Source: an uncultured Clostridia bacterium (GTDB taxonomy: Bacteria; Bacillota; Clostridia; Oscillospirales; Oscillospiraceae). From it: a DNA stretch of 22,807 bases. The stretch lies in contig CALBJG010000067.1 in assembly GCA_937892865.1 (NCBI GenBank), positions 1-22,807 of the forward strand. Direction: 5' to 3'. The notes under the pieces were generated by a model. It had not been told where the DNA came from. It made no database searches and saw only the letters and a program-made list of their open reading frames with translations. The translations under genes were made by a program, and so were the position numbers. Of this stretch, positions 15,844-22,495 are shown piece by piece; the first letter of the stretch is position 1, and the number at the start of each line of letters is the position of its first letter.

Positions 15844-16095
15844 TTACAAAATATAGGCAATATCAAACAAATGAAATGCCGTATCTAACGATACACCTTT
15901 TGCAAACTCAAAAGACAGAATTTCATTTATTTTACCTGTAAAAATAGTGCGTTGGTTTTTATCGTCATAAATTGAGTACTCATATAGGAATTCACATTCT
16001 GAGTACAATGGCGATAGAAAATAAAGTTTCCCTTCGTAGAAAAATTCAATTTCCCTACCTTGTACAAGAAACGCATAAATATTTTGAATATTTAT
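15844..16095 (-). CDS. Unannotated 83-codon protein with ATA at the start position
   Basis: A minus-strand frame of 83 codons with no ATG, GTG or TTG in a usable position. A good ribosome binding site (GGGAGGAA, 16102-16109) precedes it, and the codon at normal distance is ATA, one base from ATG. The product is protein-like: VQGREIEFFYEGKLYF, a Tyr/Glu-rich middle, then GKINEILSFEF and a C-terminal DIAYIL. This resembles small Firmicutes proteins of 80-90 residues with an 'EF-Y-GK-Y' start and '-EIL ... DI-YI' end, but I cannot name a family. It may be a gene inactivated by ATG to ATA, or it may use a rare start. REP-like repeats flank it on both sides. Ordinary ORF calling would leave 15741-16235 empty. 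Confidence 0.55.
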   Translation of the reverse strand: MNIQNIYAFLVQGREIEFFYEGKLYFLSPLYSECEFLYEYSIYDDKNQRTIFTGKINEILSFEFAKGVSLDTAFHLFDIAYIL

Positions 16096-16152
16096 TTTAA
16101 GTTCCTCCCTTTATTTCACTAATGGAATGTGTCTAGATCGAGGAACTGGTGC

Positions 16153-16165
16153 GTCCCCTTGTCCC
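16153..16165. repeat. REP-like repeat, copy 2 (half unit, reverse orientation)
   Basis: GTCCCCTTGTCCC is the exact reverse complement of the left half of copies 4 and 5 (GGGACAAGGGGAC). A related degenerate stretch (GAGGAACTGGTGC) precedes it. Confidence 0.65.
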
Positions 16166-16209
16166 TTTCACTAATCAATTGGTCGAGAGGAGTTCCGAGT
16201 TGGTACTGA

Positions 16210-16234
16210 AAGACAGGGGATGGTTCTCTGTCTT
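16210..16234. repeat. REP-like repeat, copy 3 (diverged)
   Basis: The left arm AAGACAG pairs with the right arm CTGTCTT around GGGATGGTTCT. The centre matches GGGACGGTTCT of the other copies except at one base, while both arms have changed in a compensating way. It ends two bases before the next stop codon, so it could also act as a hairpin at that transcript's 3' end. Confidence 0.65.
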
Positions 16235-16235
16235 A

Positions 16236-16751
16236 TCATCTCAAGAAACTGAGGATCTCGCCTTTTTCCGCAACAAAACCTCTATAAAGAAATTTTGCAG
16301 AGGTTCTTATTAATCTGTCAAAAGGCGATGAAAAGCGGATAAAAACGCTTGTAGCGGGATGCGTGAACCGACAGTATGTCATTGCGCCGATTTGCACCGG
16401 TTTTGAAATTGGTTTAGCAGAAAGGATAACGCCTTCGCCAGGAATTTCCGAATCACCAAATAAGAACGACGTGTTCTCCGTATGTTGTAGATGTATCTCT
16501 TCCCACGTGAACTTTTTGGTTCCCCAACTTGAAACAAAGGTACAACCGTATGCGTCCAAAATTATTTTTCTGCTAAAATAAAGCCAATCTACAAGCCCTA
16601 CAAGTAACAGTAAAATATCCAGAATAATACACACAATAATAACAAATGCATTCCATGACAAAGCAAAAAGCAGGAACACTTGCGCTATTACCGCGAGAAT
16701 TGCAAAAACCAGTTGTTGTCGTAAATCGTTAACTTCCCCGGATACTTCCAC
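16236..16751 (-). CDS. Two-helix membrane protein with a possible PH-like domain, function unknown
   Basis: A 171-residue protein, unnamed. Two hydrophobic helices (about 14-33 and 36-59) are followed by a soluble, beta-rich region: RKIILDAYGCTF, KKFTWEEIHLQHTENT, EGVILSAKPISKP and a C-terminal helix. This layout resembles bacterial PH-domain membrane proteins and similar small proteins found in Clostridial toxin-immunity neighbourhoods. I place the start at the GTG at 16751 because AAAGGAG lies eight bases before it; the in-frame ATG six codons upstream is itself next to that site and has no ribosome binding site of its own. It lies between two REP-like repeat groups. An immunity or accessory role is inference from context. 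Confidence 0.6.
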   Translation of the reverse strand: MEVSGEVNDLRQQLVFAILAVIAQVFLLFALSWNAFVIIVCIILDILLLLVGLVDWLYFSRKIILDAYGCTFVSSWGTKKFTWEEIHLQHTENTSFLFGDSEIPGEGVILSAKPISKPVQIGAMTYCRFTHPATSVFIRFSSPFDRLIRTSAKFLYRGFVAEKGEILSFLR

Positions 16752-16866
16752 TGCGCAATCTCCTTTCATCGTAATCTTTTATCACAATAGAGTTTTGTGC
16801 GTTTCAAATTGTTAGCACATTGTTTACCTACTTGCTGTTTCGTGTTATTTGATGTCGATGTTTCAA

Positions 16867-16887
16867 GGGACAAGGGGACGATTCTCT
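16867..16887. repeat. REP-like repeat, copy 4 (left part)
   Basis: It begins GGGACAAGGGGACGATTCTC and matches the first 21 bases of copy 5 with one change. It is directly followed by copy 5, forming a head-to-tail pair. Confidence 0.8.
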
Positions 16888-16888
16888 G

Positions 16889-16915
16889 GGGACAAGGGGA
16901 CGGTTCTCTTGTCCC
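16889..16915. repeat. REP-like repeat, copy 5 (complete)
   Basis: The most complete unit: arms GGGACAAG and CTTGTCCC form an 8-bp hairpin around an 11-base loop. Units of this type are widespread between genes in Clostridia and are reminiscent of elements moved by RAYT transposases; no transposase is in the window. Confidence 0.85.
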
Positions 16916-16959
16916 TTTTACCTCCAACCAACCCAGAAACAGCACCTACTCCCGTGCTA

Positions 16960-17334
16960 TTACTTACCTCTTGTCACTATCATAGTTTTATCAGACAAAT
17001 CTATTGACTTGTATTTATTAGGGTTAGGGCTAAATAAGGATTCTGTGGTAACACCAATGGTCTTATGGATATGATCGAAATTCAAACTATAATCAAAACA
17101 GTATTTCTTTGGCATAACTGCATATGTTAACAAACTGTTTTTTTGATCCCAATACATAACATTCATACCTTCATTGGACACCATTGGTACATTAAAATAA
17201 TTAGATACATTCTCGGATAGATTTTCTAACAACAACTCCGTAATCGCCTTCTCGTCAATTGTAATAACCCTTGCTTCTGTTGGCAACAATGGTATGTATT
17301 TATATTTGCGTTTAATGTAGGGTCTTACTTTCAT
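16960..17334 (-). CDS. Hypothetical 124-aa protein of the accessory island
   Basis: I do not recognise this 124-residue protein. It has a basic start (MKVRPYIKRKYKY), no signal peptide and no membrane segment, and is rich in Asn, Tyr and Lys, with SNEGMNVMYWDQKNSLLTYAVM-like beta segments (given here in part) and a C-terminal DLSDKTMIVTRGK. AGGAGGAAC at 17342-17349 is a strong ribosome binding site at good spacing. Its ATG overlaps the stop codon of a 28-codon ORF as ATGA. Low GC compared with its housekeeping neighbours and its place beside REP-like repeats suggest acquired cargo; an immunity or antitoxin role is possible but unsupported by motifs. Confidence 0.55.
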   Translation of the reverse strand: MKVRPYIKRKYKYIPLLPTEARVITIDEKAITELLLENLSENVSNYFNVPMVSNEGMNVMYWDQKNSLLTYAVMPKKYCFDYSLNFDHIHKTIGVTTESLFSPNPNKYKSIDLSDKTMIVTRGK

Positions 17335-17417
17335 ATAAGAGTTCCTCCTGGCCCTTCTATCATTTTTATTGCTTTTACCAGCAGCATACTGAAAATCCGA
17401 AGGAATGATTTCAACAT
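17331..17417 (-). CDS. Possible 28-aa leader peptide overlapping the 124-aa gene
   Basis: ATG at 17417 follows AGGGGG at suitable spacing. The frame runs 28 codons (MLKSFLRIFSMLLVKAIK...), is basic and hydrophobic, and its TGA overlaps the next ATG as ATGA. Such an overlap fits translational coupling. It could equally be a remnant or chance. Confidence 0.3.
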   Translation of the reverse strand: MLKSFLRIFSMLLVKAIKMIEGPGGTLI

Positions 17418-17468
17418 AATATATCCCCCTGTTGAATGATCGACTTGTAGCAGTTGTTGATAAAAGAC

Positions 17469-17501
17469 AAAAAATGCCGATGCAATACTCTGCATCGGCA
17501 T
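17469..17501 (-). terminator. Terminator downstream of mnmA
   Basis: A perfect 11-bp stem ATGCCGATGCA / TGCATCGGCAT with a six-base loop is followed on the minus strand by T's. It lies about 190 bases after the mnmA stop. Confidence 0.9.
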
Positions 17502-17565
17502 ATTACTGTACCATAAAGATCACCTTCCGGATGAAACACGAGGGCGGACTGCTTCTGACAGTTTC

Positions 17566-17594
17566 AGTTTACCATATTCTTCCGATATTTGCAA
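17566..17594 (-). promoter_or_regulatory. Candidate promoter of a short transcript after mnmA
   Basis: On the minus strand TTGCAA, 17 bases, TAAACT. Transcription from here would reach the terminator at 17469-17501 after about 90 bases, and the only ORF with a ribosome binding site (GGAAGGTGATC) in it is three codons long (ATG GTA CAG TAA). Confidence 0.35.
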
Positions 17595-17687
17595 GGGAAC
17601 AGCAATACAGACATCGGTTTTCTGCGTTAATACCAAAATAAAAAAGGAAATTTTATTAAAAACCACAAAAAGGTCTTAAACCATGTT

Positions 17688-18758
17688 CTATAATACCTCT
17701 GCGATCGTGCCGCCGCCGATGACCATATCACCGTTGTACAGCACAACGGTTTGACCGGTGGTGATGGCTCTTTGGGGTTCGTCAAATTCCACCCGGGCAG
17801 TCCCGTCTGCTTCCGGATAAACCGTTGCCGGTTGTTCTATATGCCGGTAGCGGATCTTTGCCGTAACACGGATCGGGGCATCAAGGGCAGGGAAGGGAAA
17901 CCAGTTCCAATCTGTTGCCAGTAAGGATTTCCGGAATAAATGTTCCTCCTTGCCTACGGTAACGGTATTGGCATCCATATCTTTGCAGCAAACATATACC
18001 GGCTCGCCCAGCGCAATGCCCAAACCCTTCCGCTGACCAATGGTGTAACTGACCGCGCCTGCGTGTTTGCCCACCACATTCCCGTCAATATCCAGATAAT
18101 CGCCGGCAGGGTAGTTCTTGCCGGTGTATTCTTTCATAAACCGGACATAGTCGCCGTCCGGGATAAAACAGATGTCCTGGCTATCCCGCTTCCGGGCGTT
18201 GATAAAGCCTTGTTCTTCGGCAATCTGCCGTACTTGATCTTTGGACAGCTCCCCCAAAGGAAACCGGATGTGGGAAAGTTGTTCCTGACTTAAGCAAGAG
18301 AGAAAATAACTCTGGTCTTTGCTCTTGTCCGCTGCCCGGTACAGAAGATAGCGCCCGGAATCCGGGTCTTGGGAGATTTTGGTGTAGTGACCGGTGACGA
18401 TATGGGAATAACCCATTTCCAATGCCTTGTCAAGAAAAACACCGAACTTAATGTGCCGGTTGCACTGCACGCAGGGATTGGGGGTTCCACCGTCCTCATA
18501 GCAACGGATAAAAGGGGAGACTACACGGTTTTTAAAATCTTCCGTGTTGTCAAACACATAAAAAGGCATACCGATCCGCTGGGCAACGCATTTAGCATCT
18601 GCTACGGGGTCGGCCGCCACGGGCGCGCCCAACAGAGCCTCGTCGCACAGACGCATAGTAGCGCCGGCGCAATCCCAGCCCATTGCCTGCATCAGATATG
18701 CTGCAACCGAACTGTCCACACCGCCGCTCATAGCGATCAGAGCCTTTTTATCCTCCAT
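17688..18758 (-). CDS. mnmA: tRNA-specific 2-thiouridylase MnmA
   Basis: A 356-residue enzyme that puts sulfur on U34 of the Lys, Glu and Gln tRNAs. The PP-loop SGGVDSS is at 11-17, NPCVQCNRHIKFG carries the first catalytic Cys (Cys99), and DSQDICFIPDGDY carries the second (Cys197). VSYTIGQRKGLG and a C-terminal beta-barrel complete a normal-length protein. Its ribosome binding site (TAGGAG) uses the stop codon of the preceding exporter gene, so it is the third gene of that operon. The sulfur donor (a cysteine desulfurase) is not in the window. Confidence 0.97.
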   Translation of the reverse strand: MEDKKALIAMSGGVDSSVAAYLMQAMGWDCAGATMRLCDEALLGAPVAADPVADAKCVAQRIGMPFYVFDNTEDFKNRVVSPFIRCYEDGGTPNPCVQCNRHIKFGVFLDKALEMGYSHIVTGHYTKISQDPDSGRYLLYRAADKSKDQSYFLSCLSQEQLSHIRFPLGELSKDQVRQIAEEQGFINARKRDSQDICFIPDGDYVRFMKEYTGKNYPAGDYLDIDGNVVGKHAGAVSYTIGQRKGLGIALGEPVYVCCKDMDANTVTVGKEEHLFRKSLLATDWNWFPFPALDAPIRVTAKIRYRHIEQPATVYPEADGTARVEFDEPQRAITTGQTVVLYNGDMVIGGGTIAEVL

Positions 18759-18768
18759 AGTGATACTC

Positions 18769-19224
18769 CTAATTTGCAGATTTTAATTTTGCCACTGCTT
18801 TGTAAAAAATCTTGGTCGCTGTGGTGGCAATGATGATGCCCAGCGCCAGGGCAGATGCCAATTCCAGGGTGTTCAGACCCTTGTCAAGAAAACGGGCGGC
18901 ATCGCTTTCAAAGGCGTACGCCATCGTGTAGTAGAGAGAGCCACCGGGGATCAGCGGGATCAGAGAAACGGTAATAAATGTGGTGGTGGGCGTTTTCAAT
19001 ACCCGCGCCATCACTTCTGCGTACAGGGAGATCGCCATAGCGACCACAAAGTAGTTTACCGCTTCATTAGGAATGATGTGCTGCAGCAGCACAAACAGAA
19101 GCCAGGAGAGAAAACCGCCGATACCGGCAAATAAGAATCGCTTTCCCCGGATATTGAACAGCACCGCAAAGCCGAATGTACCTACACAGCCGGCAAGGAT
19201 CTGGATCCATTCGTTTAATGTCAT
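18769..19224 (-). CDS. ThrE_2/YjjB-type exporter subunit
   Basis: A 151-residue membrane protein of four to five helices belonging to the ThrE_2 (YjjB-like) half of the threonine/serine or dicarboxylate exporter family. The recognisable segment TPTTTFITVSLIPLIPGGSLYYTM is a conserved loop-helix. It overlaps the larger subunit by four bases (ATGA), so the two are translationally coupled and should form one transporter. In Corynebacterium ThrE is a single fused protein; here it is split as in E. coli YjjP-YjjB. The substrate (amino acid or succinate) cannot be told. Confidence 0.88.
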   Translation of the reverse strand: MTLNEWIQILAGCVGTFGFAVLFNIRGKRFLFAGIGGFLSWLLFVLLQHIIPNEAVNYFVVAMAISLYAEVMARVLKTPTTTFITVSLIPLIPGGSLYYTMAYAFESDAARFLDKGLNTLELASALALGIIIATTATKIFYKAVAKLKSAN

Positions 19225-19973
19225 AACAGCATACCTCCTACAATGGAAATGAGGAAGTAGCCTGCGGCTATGGCAAGGGCGGTCAGCACGGCTTCAATGG
19301 AGCGGAGCAGACCGGCGATGCTGTCACCGGTAAACAGATCCCGCAAAGCGTTGGTCAAACCGATGCCGGGGATCAATGACATAATATTGCCGATAATGAT
19401 CTTATCTATACTGCTGATCCACCCGAGTTTTACAGCAGTAAGGGCAAGGACGGTGGCAATCGCGGCGGATATGAATTTGCTGAAGATCTTGTTGGGGATC
19501 GCCAGTTCAAACAGACAGCAACCCAACCGCACCAGCAGTCCTACAGCAAGAGAAACAAGTGCTTCCGTAAGATCGCCGCCGAAAAACAAGGTAAATGCGC
19601 CTGCGATCAAACTGTAGCAGATACATTCCAGCCAAAAGGGATAACTGCGGTAGTTTAGTGCTTCGGCAAGTTCTTTACGAATCTGCTCTGCGGGCATCTC
19701 CTGAGAGCAGATCTTGCGGGAAAGGGCGTTGAGCCGGTGTATTTTTTCGAAGTCTGTGGTAGCGCCGGTGATACGCCGTGTCTGGGTATATGTACGGTCG
19801 TTACTGTCAAAAACCGTGACAACCATACTGCTGGTGATAATGAACACATCCACACGCTTTGCGCCGAATGCCCGGCACATTCTGTCGATGCCTTCTTCCA
19901 CTCTGTGGATCTCTGCGCCGGAGGTGAGTAAGTGCTCGCCAATGTCCATGGCACAAGTGAGTTTTTCTTCCAT
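19221..19973 (-). CDS. ThrE/YjjP-type exporter subunit
   Basis: A 250-residue protein of the ThrE (DUF1212/YjjP) family. A soluble N-terminal part (about 1-105) has the family motifs LLTSGAEIHRVEEGI and VFIITSSMVVTV; five hydrophobic helices follow, with the conserved SLIPGIGLTNALRDLFTGD loop near the end. I place the start at the ATG at 19973, which has AGAGAGG eight bases upstream, not at the in-frame ATG ten codons earlier, which has no ribosome binding site. It is the first gene of a three-gene operon ending in mnmA and has a near-consensus promoter. Confidence 0.9.
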   Translation of the reverse strand: MEEKLTCAMDIGEHLLTSGAEIHRVEEGIDRMCRAFGAKRVDVFIITSSMVVTVFDSNDRTYTQTRRITGATTDFEKIHRLNALSRKICSQEMPAEQIRKELAEALNYRSYPFWLECICYSLIAGAFTLFFGGDLTEALVSLAVGLLVRLGCCLFELAIPNKIFSKFISAAIATVLALTAVKLGWISSIDKIIIGNIMSLIPGIGLTNALRDLFTGDSIAGLLRSIEAVLTALAIAAGYFLISIVGGMLL

Positions 19974-20011
19974 TTTATGCGCCTCTCTGCGGAAAATATG
20001 CATTTTTTTGG

Positions 20012-20040
20012 ATTATAACATAACTGCAACCGGCAATCAA
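20012..20040 (-). promoter_or_regulatory. Promoter of the thrE-like/mnmA operon
   Basis: On the minus strand TTGATT, 17 bases, TATAAT. It is divergent from the lysozyme promoter about 190 bases away. Confidence 0.8.
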
Positions 20041-20169
20041 TATGAAAATCGTCACATTTTTACCTGGCGGATAAAAGATTTTATGTAAACGAAAGCGCAC
20101 GAAAAATGCAGAAAAAATGGGAAAACTTGGCAAATATGGAAAAATCGTGAACTTTTGGATAAATAAAAT

Positions 20170-20186
20170 GGTTACAAAGTGTAATA
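20170..20186 (+). promoter_or_regulatory. Possible WalR-like box upstream of the lysozyme promoter
   Basis: TGGTTA, five bases, TGTAAT, compared with the WalR consensus TGTWAH-N5-TGTWAH: the right half is perfect and the left half matches four of six. The site also contains the inverted repeat TTACA-AAG-TGTAA. It lies 17 bases before the -35 of an autolysin-type gene, the usual class of WalR target. Confidence 0.28.
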
Positions 20187-20203
20187 AAATATGAAAAAAG
20201 GGT

Positions 20204-20231
20204 TGCAATCGAAAAAATGGTCTGTTATAAT
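20204..20231 (+). promoter_or_regulatory. Lysozyme gene promoter
   Basis: TTGCAA, 16 bases, TATAAT, followed by the AAAGGAG ribosome binding site at 20250-20255 and the GTG start. Confidence 0.72.
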
Positions 20232-20265
20232 AAGTTCGAAATGATGGCGAAAGGAGTACATATAA

Positions 20266-22344
20266 GTGAACAAACGAATAATCGGTCTTCTTTTGGCCGT
20301 GGTAATGGTAATCAGCATTCTTCCTGCTGGTGTGATCACTGCTTCTGCTGCTTCTGCATTCCAGACCAGTGATGCTTGTATTGCGATTTTGAAGGCAGAG
20401 GAAGGCTTTGTAAAGTATCCTTACTGGGATTACGCCCAGTATTCCATTGGTTACGGCACAAGATGTCCGGACGATAAACTGGACTATTATTCTCAAAACG
20501 GTATTACCGAAGAAGAGGCAGAAGCGCTTCTGCGTGTTTATTTGGATGCCTTTGAGGAAGATGTAAATGTAGACTTGATCGACAAGTTCGGTCTGACTCT
20601 GACACAGAATCAGTTTGATGCGCTGATCATGTTCTCATATAACTGCGGCACCGGCTGGATCTACAACGATAACGATAAACTTCGGGCAGCGATCATTAAC
20701 GGCGCTACCGGCAACGAACTGATCGACCGTTTCTCCCGTTGGTGCAATGCCGGCGGACAAATCAAGACATTTTTGCTCAAGCGCCGTTTGTGCGAGGCAA
20801 ATATGTATATCAACGGCGAATATTCCCGCACTGTGCCGGAAACATTTGCCTATGTTCTGTATGATGCCAACGGTGGCACTACATCTCCCAATGTTCAGGG
20901 ATACAACACAGAATTGACTGCTTCCATTATTCCCGTGCCTACATACGCAGGCTACAACTTTGTGGGCTGGTTCACCTCCAAGGTGGGCGGAACGCAGGTC
21001 ACGATCTTGGATGCAAGCGTACGCAATACACGCATTTATGCCCACTGGAAAGATGCGGAAGGCAATGATCCCAACGAAGATGACGGCGAGGGTATCCTCA
21101 CCACCGTTATGTATGACGATGTGAACCTGCGTGAAGGTCCCAGCACCAGCCATAAGGTGATCGGTACTGCCAACAAAGGCGATCAGTTCCGCATCAGCGA
21201 AACTGCCACCGGCAGCGGTTATACCTGGGGTAAATATCCCGGTGGTTGGATCTGTCTGGATCTGACTAACTACGATACTGTGAAGGACAATCCTCCCACC
21301 AATGATCCTGCGCCGGAGAATCCCGGTGAGGAAGAGGAGGAGACGACACAGCCTACCACGAAACCCACCGAGCCTACAACCAAGCCCACCGAGCCGGAGA
21401 ATGACGATATCCCCCAGCCGGATGCGCCGGTGAAAGGTACGGTGAAAGTTTCCGATTGCCTCCGGGTCCGCAGCGGTCCCGGCACAGGCTATGGCGTGGC
21501 AGGGTATCTGTATAACGGCGCAAAGGTTACCATTCTGGAGCAGAAGACCGTTGGCCATATGCAATGGGGTCGCATCGATAAGGGCTGGATCAGTATGGAC
21601 TATGTCAAACTGGACACCCCCGCCCCGCAACCGGAAACGAAACCTGAAACCAAGCCGGAAACGAAACCCGAAACCAAGCCTGAAACCCAGGCGCCTACCC
21701 AGTGGACCGGCGTGGTAAAGGTTTCCGATTGCCTCCGTGTCCGCAGTGGCGCAGGCACTTCCAACAAGATTACCGGATACTATTATCCCAATGATAAAGT
21801 GACCATTACGGAAAAGAAAACAGTCGGCAACACCGTGTGGGGTAAAACAGCCAAGGGCTGGATCAGCCTGGACTATGTGACTATCACCGGTGACAACGGT
21901 TCCAACGGATCTACCGGTACGACCGCTACCACAAAGCAAATGGGTACTGTCAATGTCAATGAGTTCCTGCGTATCCGCAGCGGCGCCGGTACGACCTATT
22001 CTATCGCAGGTTATTTGAAACCCAAGGATAGAGTGGAAATTCTGGAAACAAAGACCGTTGGCAGCACCGTTTGGGGTCGCATTGATAAAGGCTGGATCAG
22101 CCTGGACTATGTGATTCTGGATAAAACAACTTCCGGCAACACCGGCAGCCAAACCACACAAACGGTCACCAAGACTGTCACTGCCGATTGCCTGCGTGTT
22201 CGCAAGGCAGCCGGTACAAACAATTCCATTGTTGGTTACCTGTACAAAGGCGCCAAGGTTCAGATTTTGGAAACTGTCAAGGTGGGCAACACCACTTGGG
22301 GCAGAATCTCCAACGGCTGGATCAGTATGGATTATGTGAAATAA
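20266..22344 (+). CDS. Secreted modular GH24 lysozyme with InlB-type repeat and five SH3b domains
   Basis: A 692-residue secreted peptidoglycan hydrolase starting at GTG. Signal peptide 1-29, cleaved near ASAAS-A. A GH24 (phage-lysozyme-like) domain spans about 35-185: EGF with catalytic Glu46, WD with Asp55, and SIGYGT (60-65), where Ser60 replaces the usual Thr; NQFDALIMFSYNCG is the typical second motif. An InlB/Flg_new repeat follows (196-262, ending YAHWK). Five SH3b domains lie at about 278-336, 388-450, 480-540, 557-619 and 633-692, each with LRxRxGxGT and GWISxDYV-type cores, joined by Thr/Pro/Glu linkers. The SH3b array should bind the cell wall. Probably an autolysin used in growth or division, possibly of prophage-lysin ancestry. 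A terminator follows. Confidence 0.93.
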   Translation: MNKRIIGLLLAVVMVISILPAGVITASAASAFQTSDACIAILKAEEGFVKYPYWDYAQYSIGYGTRCPDDKLDYYSQNGITEEEAEALLRVYLDAFEEDVNVDLIDKFGLTLTQNQFDALIMFSYNCGTGWIYNDNDKLRAAIINGATGNELIDRFSRWCNAGGQIKTFLLKRRLCEANMYINGEYSRTVPETFAYVLYDANGGTTSPNVQGYNTELTASIIPVPTYAGYNFVGWFTSKVGGTQVTILDASVRNTRIYAHWKDAEGNDPNEDDGEGILTTVMYDDVNLREGPSTSHKVIGTANKGDQFRISETATGSGYTWGKYPGGWICLDLTNYDTVKDNPPTNDPAPENPGEEEEETTQPTTKPTEPTTKPTEPENDDIPQPDAPVKGTVKVSDCLRVRSGPGTGYGVAGYLYNGAKVTILEQKTVGHMQWGRIDKGWISMDYVKLDTPAPQPETKPETKPETKPETKPETQAPTQWTGVVKVSDCLRVRSGAGTSNKITGYYYPNDKVTITEKKTVGNTVWGKTAKGWISLDYVTITGDNGSNGSTGTTATTKQMGTVNVNEFLRIRSGAGTTYSIAGYLKPKDRVEILETKTVGSTVWGRIDKGWISLDYVILDKTTSGNTGSQTTQTVTKTVTADCLRVRKAAGTNNSIVGYLYKGAKVQILETVKVGNTTWGRISNGWISMDYVK
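21631..21687 (+). repeat. In-frame 12-base tandem repeat coding for a PETK linker
   Basis: Nearly five copies of a 12-base unit encode PETK repeats (residues 456-474) between the second and third SH3b domains. Alternate copies use different codons (CCGGAAACGAAA and CCTGAAACCAAG), giving a 24-base super-period that suggests expansion by duplication of a pair. Confidence 0.9.
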
Positions 22345-22357
22345 CCTGACCCTTAAC

Positions 22358-22390
22358 ACCCTCTTCGCAAAAAGCGGAGAGGGTATTTTT
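22358..22390 (+). terminator. Lysozyme gene terminator
   Basis: An 11-bp stem ACCCTCTTCGC / GCGGAGAGGGT with one T-G pair and an AAAAA loop, followed by ATTTTT. Confidence 0.9.
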
Positions 22391-22426
22391 ATACCCAAAG
22401 ATTTTGGGAAATTCTGCTTGCAGTAC

Positions 22427-22455
22427 TTGCATTTTTGCATTTTTCACAGTATAAT
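22427..22455 (+). promoter_or_regulatory. smc promoter
   Basis: TTGCAT, 17 bases, TATAAT, 41 bases before the GTG start. Confidence 0.75.
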
Positions 22456-22495
22456 AAACTGTCTTGTTTTATACTTTTGAACGTGAGGGTTTGTT

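Noticed and set aside
15763..16915. CRISPR array from the repeated GGGACAAGGGGACGG units
   Set aside because: Copies are irregularly spaced, in mixed orientation, diverged and separated by genes; no regular spacers and no cas genes.
17335..17520. N-terminal extension of the 124-aa protein through the mnmA terminator
   Set aside because: The frame stays open upstream for about 60 codons but has no start codon, runs through the terminator hairpin, and a strong AGGAGG site marks the ATG at 17334.
20041..20265. Riboswitch (for example c-di-AMP type) before the cell-wall hydrolase
   Set aside because: The promoter lies only about 35 bases from the start codon, leaving no room for an aptamer, and no conserved aptamer sequence is visible.
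21631..21687. Tandem repeat as a non-coding minisatellite or recombination site
   Set aside because: It is in frame, encodes PETK linker repeats between SH3b domains, and is common in modular wall proteins.
20635..22440. 601-codon minus-strand open frame opposite the lysozyme
   Set aside because: It is a shadow of the repetitive, GC-biased lysozyme gene; no motifs, ribosome binding site or family resemblance.
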